Positions 1-8,246 of a DNA stretch of 64,000 bases are shown here, in pieces; positions within the stretch are counted from its first letter, which is position 1, and each line of letters starts with the position of its first letter. Below the pieces are notes generated by a model. The model searched no databases. It was given only the letters and a program-made list of their open reading frames with translations, and was not told the DNA's origin. The translations under genes were made by a program, and so were the position numbers. Source of the stretch: an uncultured Dokdonia sp. (GTDB lineage: Bacteria > Bacteroidota > Bacteroidia > Flavobacteriales > Flavobacteriaceae); NCBI RefSeq assembly GCF_947492815.1, contig NZ_CANLOB010000002.1, positions 310,001 through 374,000 of the forward strand, given 5' to 3'.

Positions 1-153
1 TTAATCTTAGGGTTGCTCGTATATCTTACAGTGATTGTGCTCGGGGCTATTTATGAACCTTCATCTATCATAACTGGTTTGCTTTTGAAAGTTTTTGTAA
101 TTGTTTATTTGGCCAGAGGAATTAATGCAGCATTACAAATAAAAAATACCTAG
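1..153 (+). CDS. C-terminal end of a small membrane protein (partial)
   Basis: An open frame runs from base 1 to a TAG at 151-153, giving 50 residues; the start lies outside the window. Two hydrophobic segments are visible (about residues 4-18 and 22-39), followed by a short polar tail ending in KNT. It looks like the last two membrane helices of a small integral membrane protein. The stop overlaps the GTG start of the next gene by one base (TAGTG), so the two are probably translated from one transcript. I do not recognise the family from this fragment. Confidence 0.6.
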   Translation, partial: LILGLLVYLTVIVLGAIYEPSSIITGLLLKVFVIVYLARGINAALQIKNT

Positions 154-926
154 TGGAAGAAACCCCAACACCTATAAATTATTGCCTTCATTGCTCAGCC
201 TCGTTGCCAACTATTGCAAAATTTTGCTCTCAGTGTGGTACATCTGTTATTGTTCCTGTGCATAAAGGAGTTCAGAAGAGTGTCTATTACATCATCGCTT
301 TTTATTTAGCATTTCTCTTATTGGCTATTATAAATGTTGCAGTCTTTAGTAATGGATTTAGCTTTCTCTCTGAGGTTGTTGTAGAGGCTATTTTTATCTT
401 AATGACACTGGGGTTTTGCTTGTTAGATTGGAAAAATATCATGAAGTTATATCAACTACCACATATAGAGGTAAAAGGAGTGTTGATGATGTTTTTGGTT
501 CCTATAGGAAGCGCTTTTCTGGTATATTATGGTATTGAGTGGTTAAATGATGCATTGGGTTGGTATGATGAAAATATATTTGGTGAATACATACGCTATA
601 AAAACACCTTATTTTGGGCAATTTTATTTACAGCGATACTACCTCCTATTTTTGAGGAACTTGCCTTTAGAGGATTTTTATTTAATGAAATGCGTAAAGT
701 AAGCTCTGTTCAAGTAACTATCATTGCTACTTCTTTTCTTTTTGCGCTCGTTCACTTCTCTTTTATTTCTTTTATCTGGATTTTTCCATTTGGATTGTTT
801 TTGGGGTATTTGAGACAGCGGTACAATACTTTGTGGTTATCTATGGTAGTACATTTTATACATAATTTTATAGTATTAATGCTAGACTATGCATATTTCA
901 ATCCTAATATACTTGAAGCTTTTTGA
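153..926 (+). CDS. CPBP-family intramembrane metalloprotease with N-terminal zinc ribbon
   Basis: This 257-residue polytopic membrane protein starts with GTG, overlapping the previous stop by one base. Residues 11-28 form a small zinc ribbon (Cys11, Cys14, Cys25, Cys28). About seven hydrophobic segments follow. The CPBP (CAAX protease and bacteriocin-processing) signature is complete: EE at 168-169 with Arg173, His201 in FALVH, and His234/Asn238. In this family these residues form the intramembrane glutamate/histidine active site of Rce1-like proteases. The substrate is unknown. Its cotranscription with the preceding membrane protein suggests they work together. A zinc ribbon placed before a CPBP domain is seen in other bacterial members and may recognise a partner. 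Confidence 0.85.
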   Translation: MEETPTPINYCLHCSASLPTIAKFCSQCGTSVIVPVHKGVQKSVYYIIAFYLAFLLLAIINVAVFSNGFSFLSEVVVEAIFILMTLGFCLLDWKNIMKLYQLPHIEVKGVLMMFLVPIGSAFLVYYGIEWLNDALGWYDENIFGEYIRYKNTLFWAILFTAILPPIFEELAFRGFLFNEMRKVSSVQVTIIATSFLFALVHFSFISFIWIFPFGLFLGYLRQRYNTLWLSMVVHFIHNFIVLMLDYAYFNPNILEAF

Positions 927-950
927 TGTAATATTCGGATGTATCCTCTA

Positions 951-1020
951 GCGCTTCGCTTTCCAAATGGTCGTGAATCTCATAAGTTCGCTTTCGCGAA
1001 CCTGCCTGCCGGTAGGCAGG
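951..1020. repeat. Composite dispersed repeat, copy 1, ending in a second palindrome
   Basis: This lies between the convergent ends of the CPBP gene and chrA. It has the internal signature shared by the other long copies (GGTCGTGAATCTCATAAG) followed by CTTTCGCGAA. It then passes straight into CCTGCCTGCCGGTAGGCAGG (1001-1020), a nearly perfect inverted repeat. The right end AAAGCGTA of other copies is replaced by this second palindrome. Related copies lie at 18896, 36725, 40287, 57803 and 59592. Confidence 0.75.
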
Positions 1021-1043
1021 AGCATATATAACAGGCATTTCTT

Positions 1044-2195
1044 CTATATAAGTTGTAATAGATATCCAAGAATTGCGCCACCAGCAATAAGCCACATCAC
1101 ACTTATTTTCCATTTACTGAATATAAAGAAAGCACTGATACCAGCGATGACAAAAGCACGCCAATCAGTAAGGGTGTCTATACTCATGGTGATTAATACG
1201 GAAAGCATGACGGCAACAGCAGCAACATTTACAGTATCAAGAAAGTAACTTAATATTTTTGAAGAACGCATTTTAGATACAAAAGGATTCAGGATCAATA
1301 CAAATAAGAAAGAAGGTAAGAAAATACCTGTGGTGGCAGCTAATGCTCCTCCAAACCCAGAAAGCTGATACCCTATAAAAGTAGCTGTAGAGAGTACGGG
1401 ACCAGGTGTAAATTGACCAACAGCAATGGCATCTATAAGTTCGGTTCTGGTGAGCCAGCCTTTGGTGACGAGTTCTGCATCTAAATAGGCAAACAAGACA
1501 TAACCACTTCCATAAAGAATAGCACCTACTTTAAGGAATGTCAAAAACACCTTAAATACAGGTGTTTTAAGAAGTAATGAAGAAGCTACTATTGGAAAAG
1601 GAATAATTGCCTTTGTTGTATTTGTTTTTGATTTTAGATAAAAATATAGAGTGCCTATAACGCCAGCACCTAATAACGCAAGTACTTCGTGTACGCCTAA
1701 TAATGCTGCGATTAATACAAGTATTCCGATCACGACAAGATCTGTTGTTTTGATGGCTTTCTTTCCTAGTTTTAATATAGCTGAAGCTATAATTGCCAAT
1801 ACAGCGGGCTTTATTCCAAAAAGGAAAGGAGCGACCTCAGGTAATTCTCCATATGATACATATAAATAGGCAAGCAATGCGGTGATGATAACTGCAGGAA
1901 TGATAAAAGCAATTCCAGCAACAAAGAGTCCTTTGCTTCCTGCACGTTCATGACCGCAGTGCATGGTCATTTCTGTTGAGTTAGGACCCGGAATAAGATT
2001 GGTAGCCCCTATAAGGTCTAAAAAGTGCGCTCTAGTCATCCATTTGCGCTTGGTGATGATTTCATCTTCCATCATCGCAATATGCGCTGCAGGTCCTCCA
2101 AAGGCAAAACACCCTAATTTAAAGAAGACCATCGCTACTTCTTTAAGTTTATTAGTGGGTTGTGGTTGTTTTGGTTTTCGCGAAAGCGTATTCAT
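1044..2195 (-). CDS. chrA: Chromate transporter, ChrA family (two-domain, CHR)
   Basis: This 383-residue protein has the duplicated chromate-transport domain of long-chain CHR proteins. The first half carries FGGPAAH (residues 32-38) and the NxxPGPNSTEM loop; the second half has the matching GQFTPGPV loop near residue 255. About 10 hydrophobic segments are visible. Members export chromate or related oxyanions across the inner membrane. The first codons (MNTLSRK) are the dispersed palindrome read in frame, so the palindrome sits directly behind the start codon; Met22 is a possible alternative start. The terminator of the upstream PiT gene ends only about 8 bases before this start, so expression depends on readthrough or on a promoter buried in that hairpin. 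Confidence 0.9.
   Translation of the reverse strand: MNTLSRKPKQPQPTNKLKEVAMVFFKLGCFAFGGPAAHIAMMEDEIITKRKWMTRAHFLDLIGATNLIPGPNSTEMTMHCGHERAGSKGLFVAGIAFIIPAVIITALLAYLYVSYGELPEVAPFLFGIKPAVLAIIASAILKLGKKAIKTTDLVVIGILVLIAALLGVHEVLALLGAGVIGTLYFYLKSKTNTTKAIIPFPIVASSLLLKTPVFKVFLTFLKVGAILYGSGYVLFAYLDAELVTKGWLTRTELIDAIAVGQFTPGPVLSTATFIGYQLSGFGGALAATTGIFLPSFLFVLILNPFVSKMRSSKILSYFLDTVNVAAVAVMLSVLITMSIDTLTDWRAFVIAGISAFFIFSKWKISVMWLIAGGAILGYLLQLI
2175..2190. repeat. Dispersed palindrome TTTCGCGAAA inside the chrA N-terminus
   Basis: The core TTTCGCGAAA with the right arm AAAGCGTA is present; the left arm has drifted. On the minus strand it encodes TLSRK immediately after the chrA start codon. Confidence 0.8.
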
Positions 2196-2203
2196 TGATT
2201 TAT

Positions 2204-2240
2204 ATAAAAAGACCTGATAAAGAATGGCTCTATCAGGTCT
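2204..2240 (-). terminator. Intrinsic terminator of the PiT transporter gene
   Basis: A 10-bp stem (AGACCTGATA at 2210-2219 pairing with TATCAGGTCT at 2231-2240) is followed on the minus strand by a run of U. It lies 26 bases past the PiT stop codon and ends just before the chrA start. Confidence 0.8.
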
Positions 2241-2265
2241 GAGATATTAAATATGTATATATGTT

Positions 2266-4506
2266 TTATGACTGCTGATGCTCATTGTGATATAAATCTA
2301 AAAGATTCATGATTTCTTCAATAAGATCTTTTGTCTCTAATAATAAACCAAAATATAAGGTTGTATTCTTAGGGCTTGATTCTTCAGAACGTGTGCGCGC
2401 TACTTGCTTTTGGATTTTTTCAGTTACATTATTGTACAATTCTTCTTTTTGTCCTAGTAACTCACCTATTTGAGCGTAATTACGATCATTAAAAGCAGCT
2501 TGTGTAGCTGTTAAGAACTCATCCAGTTTCTGATTGATCTCCTGAAGATCTCTAATTTGATTAAATCGTAACGGCTTATGATTGTTGTTTACGTGCTTGT
2601 AACTAGCTTTTGCGATATACTCTAGTGATTGTGTAATGTCTTCTAAGTATCCTAAAATCTGAATATAGAAATTACTTCCTCGTACACTAGTTTCTTCAAG
2701 ATTTTTAATGAAGTAGAAGATGTTTCCGCGTAATTCATCAATTTCATCATTCAATTTTTCTACACCTGCACGACTCTTTTTAAGGCTACCTACTTTTCCT
2801 TTGGCAAGCCCTTTAAGCGTGCTTGTGTAAATTTTATTAGCACGAGATACGGTTTTGGCAATATTATCTGCGCTTTCTTCTATGATTCCAGAAATGGTTT
2901 GACTTTCTGCTTTGCGAAGATCTTCTTCTATTTTTGCTTCTTTGTTTTTCTTTTTACTAGACAGGTAATTTCGTACAAGCATTAGAATGGCAAGAAAGAA
3001 TAATCCAATAACCGCATAATTACCTCCTAAGTGCATAATGTAGGCTAGAATACTTGCAGCAGTAAATGCACTTAGAGCAGTTAAAAACCAACCGCCTATT
3101 ACATTTAATACTCCAGCAACACGATATACGGCACTCTCTGCTCCCCAAGCACGATCTGCTAGCGATGTACCCATTGCTACCATGAAAGTTACATAGGTAG
3201 TAGATAATGGTAATCTAAGTCCAGTTGCTATTGATATAAGTACACTAGCAATAATAAGATTTACAGAAGCTCTGACCATGTCAAAAGCAGGAAGTTCTGA
3301 TTTTGGAATCGTAGCAGCGCTTTCAGAATCTATAAAACTATTATTGATCGTCTTTTTAATACTTTGAGGAAGTATTTTGTTGATACTTGCGTTGGCAACA
3401 ATGACAGATCGAACTAAATTTTGAGATAGCCAATTCGGGCGAAAACGCTCTTTTACCTCGTCTTGGCGTGATAAGTCTACTGATGTTTTTACAACACGAC
3501 GCGCTTTTTTACTAAACCATAGCGTAAGCACCATGACAAGGCCAGCAAATAATAAAAGTAATGGTTGTGCACGTACCTCAGCAGCTAAGCCTTCCATACT
3601 GTATAGTTTTGGATCTATTCCTGATGCTGACCAATCTATGAATGAATTATAAGCTGCCATAGGAACACCAATAAAGTTTACTAAATCATTACCGGCAAAG
3701 GCCATGGCTAAAGCAAAAGTTCCTAGGATAATAATGAGTTTATACACATTTATTTTTAATACGCTATGGAAAATAAAAGATATGATTGTCCATACAACAG
3801 CATTAAGGGCTAAAAACAGGAGTAAGTTATTGCTTGCCCAAGTGCTAAATCCGTCAGGTAAGATATCTGCTCCTTTAAGACCTTTTATGATGATGAAATA
3901 TGCAATTCCTGTAATAGATAGACCGCCAAAAAGAGCGGCAGTCCAGCTAGGTTTCTTGTCAAAATTAAAAGTGAGTAATAAGCGTGTGATAAATTGTATC
4001 AGAGCTCCAACAGTAAAAGCTATAAATACGGAAAGTAAAATCCCTGAGATTATTTTTACGGCTTGTTCTGTATTTATATAATTTATAATAGAAGAATAAG
4101 CTTCTCCTTCTTTGGCAATTTTAACTAAGGAGATAGCTACTGCAGCGCCTAATAACTCAAAGACAATGGAAACTGTTGTGGAGGTAGGCATTCCCAGACT
4201 ATTAAAAATGTCCAGTAAGATGATGTCTGTAATCATGACAGCCATAAAGATGATCATGATCTCATTAAAATAAAACTGACTGGGGTCAAAAATATCTTTA
4301 CGAGCCACTTCCATCATTCCGCTAGAAGATAATGCTCCAAATGCAATACCTATACTAGCAACAATCATAATGGTTCTAAATGAAATTGCTTTAGAGCCTA
4401 TTGCAGAATTCAAAAAATTTACGGCATCATTACTTACACCCACTACCAAATCTGCAATAGCGAGAATAGCTAACGCAGCAATCATAAAAATATATATGTT
4501 CTCCAT
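2266..4506 (-). CDS. PiT-family inorganic phosphate transporter with C-terminal PhoU-like domain
   Basis: This 746-residue membrane protein has two PiT halves. The family signature GNDLVNFIG is near residue 270, the related N-terminal signature VSNDAVNFLNSAIGS is at about 24-38, and the second half has LRLPLSTTYVTFMVAMGTSL. PiT carriers take up phosphate with H+ or Na+. After the last membrane segment (about residue 520) a soluble helical region of roughly 200 residues follows, rich in charged coiled-coil sequence and resembling PhoU/DUF47 phosphate-regulatory proteins. The tail probably acts in the cytoplasm as a built-in regulator; that is inference from the fold class. It is transcribed alone and ends at a clear terminator. 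The 350-bp region upstream is shared with a divergent gene. Confidence 0.9.
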   Translation of the reverse strand: MENIYIFMIAALAILAIADLVVGVSNDAVNFLNSAIGSKAISFRTIMIVASIGIAFGALSSSGMMEVARKDIFDPSQFYFNEIMIIFMAVMITDIILLDIFNSLGMPTSTTVSIVFELLGAAVAISLVKIAKEGEAYSSIINYINTEQAVKIISGILLSVFIAFTVGALIQFITRLLLTFNFDKKPSWTAALFGGLSITGIAYFIIIKGLKGADILPDGFSTWASNNLLLFLALNAVVWTIISFIFHSVLKINVYKLIIILGTFALAMAFAGNDLVNFIGVPMAAYNSFIDWSASGIDPKLYSMEGLAAEVRAQPLLLLFAGLVMVLTLWFSKKARRVVKTSVDLSRQDEVKERFRPNWLSQNLVRSVIVANASINKILPQSIKKTINNSFIDSESAATIPKSELPAFDMVRASVNLIIASVLISIATGLRLPLSTTYVTFMVAMGTSLADRAWGAESAVYRVAGVLNVIGGWFLTALSAFTAASILAYIMHLGGNYAVIGLFFLAILMLVRNYLSSKKKNKEAKIEEDLRKAESQTISGIIEESADNIAKTVSRANKIYTSTLKGLAKGKVGSLKKSRAGVEKLNDEIDELRGNIFYFIKNLEETSVRGSNFYIQILGYLEDITQSLEYIAKASYKHVNNNHKPLRFNQIRDLQEINQKLDEFLTATQAAFNDRNYAQIGELLGQKEELYNNVTEKIQKQVARTRSEESSPKNTTLYFGLLLETKDLIEEIMNLLDLYHNEHQQS

Positions 4507-4856
4507 ATGTTATATGCTATAAAAAGCCCTTAAATGCAAAAGTCTCAAATTCTTATTGCCTGTATGTTATGTAAAGGTTATATCGGGACGAAAGATAAGA
4601 ACTTTTGCTTGTTTCTAAGGTGTGGTTTGAGTATTAAGATATGAGTACGATTTTAATAAAATACGCTTAAATAACTGTTTTGAATACTGTTATGAGTTGT
4701 CGTGTGTTGTGAAATTATTGAAATACAAATAATTGATATACAATATATTATGGGTTTAATGTAAATTTAATGTAAATAAAAAGTTATCTAAACTTGTTTT
4801 AAATGTAAATTTTTAATTAACTTAGCGTTAAGTTTAATGATTAAAGTCCCAAAATT
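4507..4856. promoter_or_regulatory. Divergent intergenic region with AATGTAAAT repeats
   Basis: This 350-bp AT-rich region separates the divergent PiT and MORN-like genes and holds no credible gene. The nonamer AATGTAAAT occurs three times between about 4757 and 4812, twice almost back to back. This could be a binding site for a regulator of either gene, but AT-rich chance repetition is a real alternative. I could not place a full TTTG/TAnnTTTG promoter. Confidence 0.3.
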
Positions 4857-5222
4857 ATGAAAAAGATATTGATGTTATTGGTTGCAGTTTTGATGATTAC
4901 TTCTGTACAGGCACAAAAAGAAACAAAGAAAAATACATATATAAAAAATGGAGATTTGATAGAAGCAACATTATACCATGATAATGGTGTTGTGAGTCAA
5001 ATTGGTTTTTTTACAAAAGATGGAAAAGTAACAGGTGAATGGATAAGTTATAATACAGAAGGTCAAAAAACAGCTACAGCACAATATGATAATGGTGCCA
5101 AAGTTGGAAAATGGTTTTTCTGGAATAATGATACACTAACAGAGGTAGATTATAAAGATTCTCGTATTGCTGCTGTAAATACATGGAAAAACGAGGGAAC
5201 TCGTGTTGTAAGTAATAAGTAG
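4857..5222 (+). CDS. Small exported protein with MORN-like (YwqK-type) repeats
   Basis: This is a 121-residue protein with a signal peptide (MKKILMLLVAVLMITSVQAQ, predicted cut near residue 19-20). The mature part is built of short glycine/tyrosine motifs of the kind ...GKVTGEWISYNTEGQ... and ...NGAKVGKWFFWN..., typical of MORN_2 repeats found in proteins annotated as YwqK-family antitoxins. In Bacteroidota most such proteins are exported and have no toxin partner; none is visible here. Its function is unknown. It is transcribed alone and shares a bidirectional terminator with the convergent TonB-dependent receptor. Confidence 0.75.
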   Translation: MKKILMLLVAVLMITSVQAQKETKKNTYIKNGDLIEATLYHDNGVVSQIGFFTKDGKVTGEWISYNTEGQKTATAQYDNGAKVGKWFFWNNDTLTEVDYKDSRIAAVNTWKNEGTRVVSNK

Positions 5223-5270
5223 TTTTCTACTATAGATTGATATTAAGCACCAAATAGTAAATTTGCTATC

Positions 5271-5307
5271 ACAAAAAAAAGACCTTCCATTTGGAAGGTC
5301 TTTTTTA
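5271..5307. terminator. Bidirectional intrinsic terminator
   Basis: The stem GACCTTCC (5281-5288) and GGAAGGTC (5293-5300) is flanked by eight A on the left and six T on the right. It therefore works for the plus-strand MORN-like gene and the minus-strand TonB receptor. Confidence 0.9.
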
Positions 5308-5324
5308 TTGGCTAATTGATAAAT

Positions 5325-8153
5325 TTAAAATTTAAAGCTATAACTTAAGCTAAAATTCTGTCCAGGACTCCACCTTGAGAATATTTGGTCTTCTGAACCA
5401 AAAGATTCAAATATGCTTTCTATGTCGTCATCCAATAAGTTGCTTACTTTTAGGGTAAGTGTTGAGTTTTTATCTTCTCCAAAACTTTTAGAGATATTAA
5501 ACTTAAGATCGTTAAAAGGAAGTGTAAATACATCAGGAGTTTCTCTTGCTCCTACAATTTGTAGTGTTTTTCCTTGTACGTTATAGAACAATCCTGCTTT
5601 CCACCCTGTGTCACCAGAATCATAAGCTAATCCGGTGTTTAATAAGAATGGTGATTGCCCTTGTAATTGACGACCACTATCTAGTGTCTCGCCAGGTCTT
5701 AATACATTTTCTCTTGATTCACGTTCATCATCACTAAACTCTTCATCTGATTCTATAAGAGAAAAGTTAACGTTAAAAGAGAAATTGTTAAGGCCTATAA
5801 AAGCAAGATTTTTTCGCAATTCTATCTCTCCTCCAATGACATTTGCATCTCCTAAATTTAACCAAGTTACCTGACTTGGATCTGATATAAAGAATGCTTG
5901 TTCTATGGGATCCTTAAAGGTTTTATAGAAACCACTAATTGCAAAGAAGTCGCCAGCTTGAAATTTCTTTTCGTCTTCTCCATAAATCTCATAACGAAGG
6001 TCAAAATTGTTAATGTAAGAAGGTTCTAAGTCTAGATTACCTAATTCTGTAATTGCTTGAATAGGGTTGAATATAAATACCGAAGATGCTTCTTTAAATG
6101 AAGGTCTTGCTGTAGTACGAGAATATGAAGTTCTAATTTTTTGACTTCCCTCTTCATTTAAGTTAAAAATTAAATTGGCAGATGGGAAAAGATCGGCTTT
6201 GTCAATTAATTTTTCGTCATCAAGTTGTGTAGTGACACCATCAGTTAAAGTGCTACCTGTAAAATTCAAATCAAATTTTTCAAAACGTAAACCTACCACT
6301 GCAGTAAACCAGTCATTAGGATGGATCTCTTCACTTATGTATAGTGCAGCAATGTTTGCATTTGAATCAAATACATCTAAATCACTTGTGTTTCTTCTTA
6401 CAAAAAATCCATTTCCAGTATCTGCGTCAAAAGCATTTTCTCCTAATACTTCGTTTGGATCTCCAGAGAATGTTATTGGGTTATTTGCTCTAAATGAGAA
6501 TCTATCAGTTCTAAAATCACGTTGCTTGTAGGTGTAAGCTCCTCCAAATTTTAGTTTAGCATCGCCTTCAAATAATTGATGTTTACGAGTCACGTCAATT
6601 TTGTTTGCAACATTAATTTCATCTAATTCTCTGTAAAAACGAATAGGATCTCCAGTCTCACTAGAACTAACACTTAAATCTCCGTCATCTTCAATTAAGA
6701 AAGGAGTTACTCTGAAATCTTTATCATCTACATTTGAAATCGTAGGTGATACTTTCCATTCAGTAGTCCAGCTAGCATCATCATTAGAGTGTTTTCCGCT
6801 TAGAAGGAAATTTGTAATACTTCTTTGTGTGTATGTTAAGACATTACGAATACTTTCGTTACTATTTCCGATCCTATTTTCACGAGTACTAATAGCTGCT
6901 CCTGACTCTCCATTTTGTACGTGTAATACATTAAAACGATACTTTGATTTTTGAGTTTTATACGAAAGTCCTCCTAAAGCACTAATTAGGACATTATTTC
7001 TACCTCTTATACCTTGTTGTGTTCTGTCTATTTGTAATTCATTTGACTCCACATTATTAGGTGGTTTTCTAAACAATTGGCCATCAATATAGTCTTCATA
7101 AAAAGTAGTTTTGTTACTATAGCTTAATGAAGCTACATACCCTAATCTATTTTCACCAACATCATAAGAATTTCCTTGCGCATATGAAAAATTAAAATCA
7201 TTCCCACTACTTCTGTTGATAGCAGCTAATTGAGGATTGAATCGTCCTGTTAGAAATTCAACGGTATTTGGGGCTTGCGTTGGTGAATCAGGAAATGTTT
7301 GATTAGGGTTTATAGGGTTGTCTCTTAAACCATCATCGAAGCCTAAAAAGTCTGTGTCACTATTTTCATTCTTAATATAATTTTCATTAAAGTGAAAATC
7401 TGGGTTGTAAGATGTTCCTATAGATGCACTTCGTTCTTTACGTGAAGGGATATCTTTGGTAACAATATCAACAACACCTCCCGTAAAATCTGCAGGCTGA
7501 TCTGCTGTAGCAGATTTTACAACAATTACATTTTCTAAAATAGATGAAGGAAAAACATCTAGTTGAAGTGTATTACGGTCTGGATCTAATCCAGGTACAT
7601 CAACACCATTAAGAATAGACTTTGTATAGCGATCTCCAAGACCACGAACATATACAAATTTACCTCCTTGAACAGAAACACCAGGCACATTTTTTATGGC
7701 TGTGGCAACGTTGCCAGCTCCTGTTTTTTTTATGTTCTCTAAAGATAATCCATCTAAGAGTTGAGCAGATTGTCTTTGTACATTTAATACAGACTGCTCC
7801 GTGTTTTTACGTATCGTAGTTGTTAAAACAATCTCCTCTAATGATTCTGATGATAATGTAACATTTACGATGGTAGTTTCATTTGCTTTAACAACTATCT
7901 CGCTAATAGCCTGTGGTTGATATCCTACAAATGAATATTCAAGTATATAGGTTCCGGGCTCTAATTCTAAGGTGTATTTTCCTTCAAAATCAGAAGTGGT
8001 TCCTTTTTGTGTTCCTTGTACAATGATATTAGCAAAAGGAAGAACATCATTAAATTGTCCATCATTTACTGTTCCAGAAACACTACCTGTTTGTGCTACT
8101 GCAAATGATATACTCAAAAACAATAAAAAAATTGAAGTAATTAGGGTTTTCAT
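5325..8153 (-). CDS. TonB-dependent outer-membrane receptor
   Basis: This 942-residue protein has a signal peptide (about 1-20, ending AVAQ), a carboxypeptidase-regulatory-like domain (about 22-105), a plug domain (about 115-235, with GVSVQGGKFVYVRGLGDRY and NGVDVPGLDPDRN) and a long beta-barrel ending in SYSFKF, the terminal aromatic typical of BAM substrates. It imports a ligand across the outer membrane with energy from TonB-ExbBD. It lacks SusC features and has no SusD partner. Instead it lies 93 bp downstream of a beta-helix lipoprotein on the same strand, which probably captures or presents the ligand. Substrate unknown. Confidence 0.9.
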   Translation of the reverse strand: MKTLITSIFLLFLSISFAVAQTGSVSGTVNDGQFNDVLPFANIIVQGTQKGTTSDFEGKYTLELEPGTYILEYSFVGYQPQAISEIVVKANETTIVNVTLSSESLEEIVLTTTIRKNTEQSVLNVQRQSAQLLDGLSLENIKKTGAGNVATAIKNVPGVSVQGGKFVYVRGLGDRYTKSILNGVDVPGLDPDRNTLQLDVFPSSILENVIVVKSATADQPADFTGGVVDIVTKDIPSRKERSASIGTSYNPDFHFNENYIKNENSDTDFLGFDDGLRDNPINPNQTFPDSPTQAPNTVEFLTGRFNPQLAAINRSSGNDFNFSYAQGNSYDVGENRLGYVASLSYSNKTTFYEDYIDGQLFRKPPNNVESNELQIDRTQQGIRGRNNVLISALGGLSYKTQKSKYRFNVLHVQNGESGAAISTRENRIGNSNESIRNVLTYTQRSITNFLLSGKHSNDDASWTTEWKVSPTISNVDDKDFRVTPFLIEDDGDLSVSSSETGDPIRFYRELDEINVANKIDVTRKHQLFEGDAKLKFGGAYTYKQRDFRTDRFSFRANNPITFSGDPNEVLGENAFDADTGNGFFVRRNTSDLDVFDSNANIAALYISEEIHPNDWFTAVVGLRFEKFDLNFTGSTLTDGVTTQLDDEKLIDKADLFPSANLIFNLNEEGSQKIRTSYSRTTARPSFKEASSVFIFNPIQAITELGNLDLEPSYINNFDLRYEIYGEDEKKFQAGDFFAISGFYKTFKDPIEQAFFISDPSQVTWLNLGDANVIGGEIELRKNLAFIGLNNFSFNVNFSLIESDEEFSDDERESRENVLRPGETLDSGRQLQGQSPFLLNTGLAYDSGDTGWKAGLFYNVQGKTLQIVGARETPDVFTLPFNDLKFNISKSFGEDKNSTLTLKVSNLLDDDIESIFESFGSEDQIFSRWSPGQNFSLSYSFKF

Positions 8154-8174
8154 ATGTGTTTATTTAATCATAAA

Positions 8175-8206
8175 ATTGCCCACCTTTTAATTTTTAGGTG
8201 GGCAAT
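8175..8206 (-). terminator. Intercistronic hairpin between lipoprotein and TonB receptor
   Basis: A perfect 11-bp stem (ATTGCCCACCT at 8175-8185, AGGTGGGCAAT at 8196-8206) lies in the 93-bp gap between two genes of one apparent operon. On the minus strand it is followed by a short T run, so it could be a partial terminator that lowers receptor expression, or a 3'-end stabiliser for the lipoprotein message. Confidence 0.6.
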
Positions 8207-8246
8207 AATATTTTATAAGTAGTTAATTATATATTAACGTTTTGTA

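Noticed and set aside
904..1248. Two small overlapping frames around the repeat near 1 kb
   Set aside because: They read across the palindromes and the 3' end of chrA in the wrong frame, with no recognisable features.
4857..5222. MORN-like protein as an antitoxin with a linked toxin
   Set aside because: It carries a signal peptide, and no small partner gene lies next to it.
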